A stretch of DNA of 52,208 nucleotides. It comes from an uncultured Christensenella sp. Its GTDB lineage: Bacteria > Bacillota > Clostridia > Christensenellales > UBA1750. The notes beneath the pieces are model-generated. The model did not search any database. It was not told where the DNA came from and saw only the letters and a list, made by a program, of their open reading frames with translations. The position numbers and the translations under genes were made by a program. Below are positions 51,413 through 52,208 of the stretch, in pieces. Where the stretch lies: contig CAOKIU010000008.1 of the NCBI GenBank assembly GCA_948468595.1, positions 1 through 52,208 of the forward strand, written 5' to 3'. The stretch's first letter is position 1. Each line of letters begins with the position of its first letter.

Positions 51413-51637
51413 TTACAACAGGAACATGATCATCAGCGCGATGACAAAGCCGTAAATGGCGGTGGACTCGGCCAGAACCAAGCCCAGCATCATGGTCGAG
51501 CGGATGGACCCAGCGGCCTCGGGCTGGCGCGCGACCGCCTCGACCGATTTGCCGGTGGCAATGCCCATGGAAATACCGGCGCCAATGCCGGTGAGAACCG
51601 CGATACCTGCGCCAATGGCGAGCAATCCGTTACCCAT
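51413..51637 (-). CDS. atpE: ATP synthase Fo subunit c
   Basis: A 74-residue two-helix rotor-ring subunit. Helix 1 is Gly-rich (IGAGIAVLTGIGAGISMGIA), the loop is ARQPEA, and helix 2 carries the ion-binding carboxylate Glu57 in LAESTAIYGF. Ser58, Thr59 and Tyr62 match the Na+-binding set of Ilyobacter-type rings, but the helix 1 Gln is Met24 and the Val is Leu55. The coupling ion is therefore uncertain. ATG at 51637 follows GGAGG. Confidence 0.96.
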   Translation of the reverse strand: MGNGLLAIGAGIAVLTGIGAGISMGIATGKSVEAVARQPEAAGSIRSTMMLGLVLAESTAIYGFVIALMIMFLL

Positions 51638-51664
51638 ATCAAATACCTCCGAACATGATTTGTG

Positions 51665-52208
51665 TTATTCAACCGCTTCCGAAACGTAGGAAAGCGTCAG
51701 GGTGACAAAGATGTAGGCCTGAATGGCCGAATCAAAGAAGTTAAAGTAGAGCGATAGCGCCGCCGGAACGCCCACGGCCACGTATTTGAGCGCGCCGTAA
51801 ATGAGGTCCATGACGATCATGCCAGCCAGCAGGTTGCCGTAAAGGCGGCAAGCCATGGAGATGGGGATGGCAACATCCGTAAGCAGCGGAATGACGGGCA
51901 CGGGCTTTACATAGTGCTTCAGCCTTCCCAGCAGCCCCTTTTGCTTGACGCCCATGTAGTTGATCCAAAAAAAGGTGCCCAGGCCCATGGCCAGCGTCAT
52001 GGCAAGGTCGGTCGTGGGCGCGCGAATGCCCAGGAGTTCAATCATGCAGCACCCGAAGATATACAGGCCGATGGTCGCGCAATAGGGGGCGATGTCCTCC
52101 CAAACGTGACCCACCTCCGTCTTGGAGTACTTTTGAATCGTCTCTACGCCGAATTCCAGCAGGTTCTGCAATCCCCTTGGAACCTCCGTAAAGTTTTTGG
52201 ACTTGATC
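51665..52208 (-). CDS. atpB: ATP synthase Fo subunit a, 5' end cut by window edge
   Basis: About 180 C-terminal residues of the membrane subunit that carries the ion half-channels. The window begins inside the gene (FTEVPRGLQNLLEFGVE), so the start codon is not visible. The essential Arg lies in PISMACRLYGNLLAGMIV. The C-terminal helix reads IQAYIFVTLTLSYVSEAVE, ending with the usual acidic tail. Several hydrophobic segments are evident. Subunit c follows after 27 bases. Confidence 0.95.
   Translation of the reverse strand, partial: IKSKNFTEVPRGLQNLLEFGVETIQKYSKTEVGHVWEDIAPYCATIGLYIFGCCMIELLGIRAPTTDLAMTLAMGLGTFFWINYMGVKQKGLLGRLKHYVKPVPVIPLLTDVAIPISMACRLYGNLLAGMIVMDLIYGALKYVAVGVPAALSLYFNFFDSAIQAYIFVTLTLSYVSEAVE

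Overview
The window is a stretch of chromosome from a G+C-rich, spore-forming member of the Bacillota (class Clostridia). The evidence is a SigK-type sporulation sigma factor, the sporulation membrane protein YlbJ, the Firmicutes-type clusters ylxM-ffh-rpsP-khpA-rimM-trmD-rplS and rnc-smc-ftsY, RNase J, RbgA, YlbF-family and TmcAL (YlbM) genes, and an F1Fo ATP synthase operon. A more exact placement (for example Christensenellales) would be a guess. Fifty of the 54 genes lie on the minus strand; the exceptions are two GNAT genes, tmcAL and ylbJ.

Layout in coordinate order. 1-592: 3'-truncated sigK, divergent from a GNAT gene. 1269-5782: U32 tRNA-hydroxylation-type protein, mltG, YlbF-family gene, RNase J. 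5783-6198: gene-free, holding the rnj promoter and a structured leader, plus the hslU terminator. 6199-20463: hslU, hslV, trmFO, topA, dprA, comM/yifB, then a glycosylation insert (gtrA plus a 1246-residue double GT-C glycosyltransferase), then yraN, rnhB, rbgA. 20649-24762: rplS, trmD, rimM, khpA, rpsP, ffh, ylxM, transcribed toward lower coordinates from a consensus promoter embedded in a 13-bp inverted repeat. 24906-33644: GNAT, ftsY, smc, rnc, acpP, plsX, HAD phosphatase, rpmF, yceD. 33760-37820: ackA and pta, divergent from tmcAL, and an A+T-rich GNAT gene. 37989-41519: ylbK, ylbJ (plus strand), coiled-coil protein, coaD, rsmD. 41717-46051: nucleoside deoxyribosyltransferase-like protein, membrane protein, 5-formyl-THF cyclo-ligase, alanine racemase, carboxylesterase. 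46329-52208: ATP synthase operon atpB-E-F-[delta/alpha]-G-D-C, with atpB cut by the window edge.

Most genes are housekeeping: translation and tRNA modification, protein export (SRP and FtsY), fatty-acid and phospholipid precursors, chromosome topology and segregation, acetate/ATP metabolism, cell wall and sporulation.

The most unusual feature is the ATP synthase alpha gene. It encodes 618 residues: the C-terminal domain of the delta (OSCP) subunit, a charged linker, and a complete alpha subunit in one reading frame. No separate atpH exists, there is one base between atpF and the fusion, and the delta N-terminal domain is absent from the window. This implies a rebuilt peripheral-stalk attachment. 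Secondary points are the double GT-C fusion beside gtrA, the palindrome-flanked ylxM-ffh promoter, a structured leader before RNase J, and several hairpin-bearing leaders (rplS, rnc, pta).
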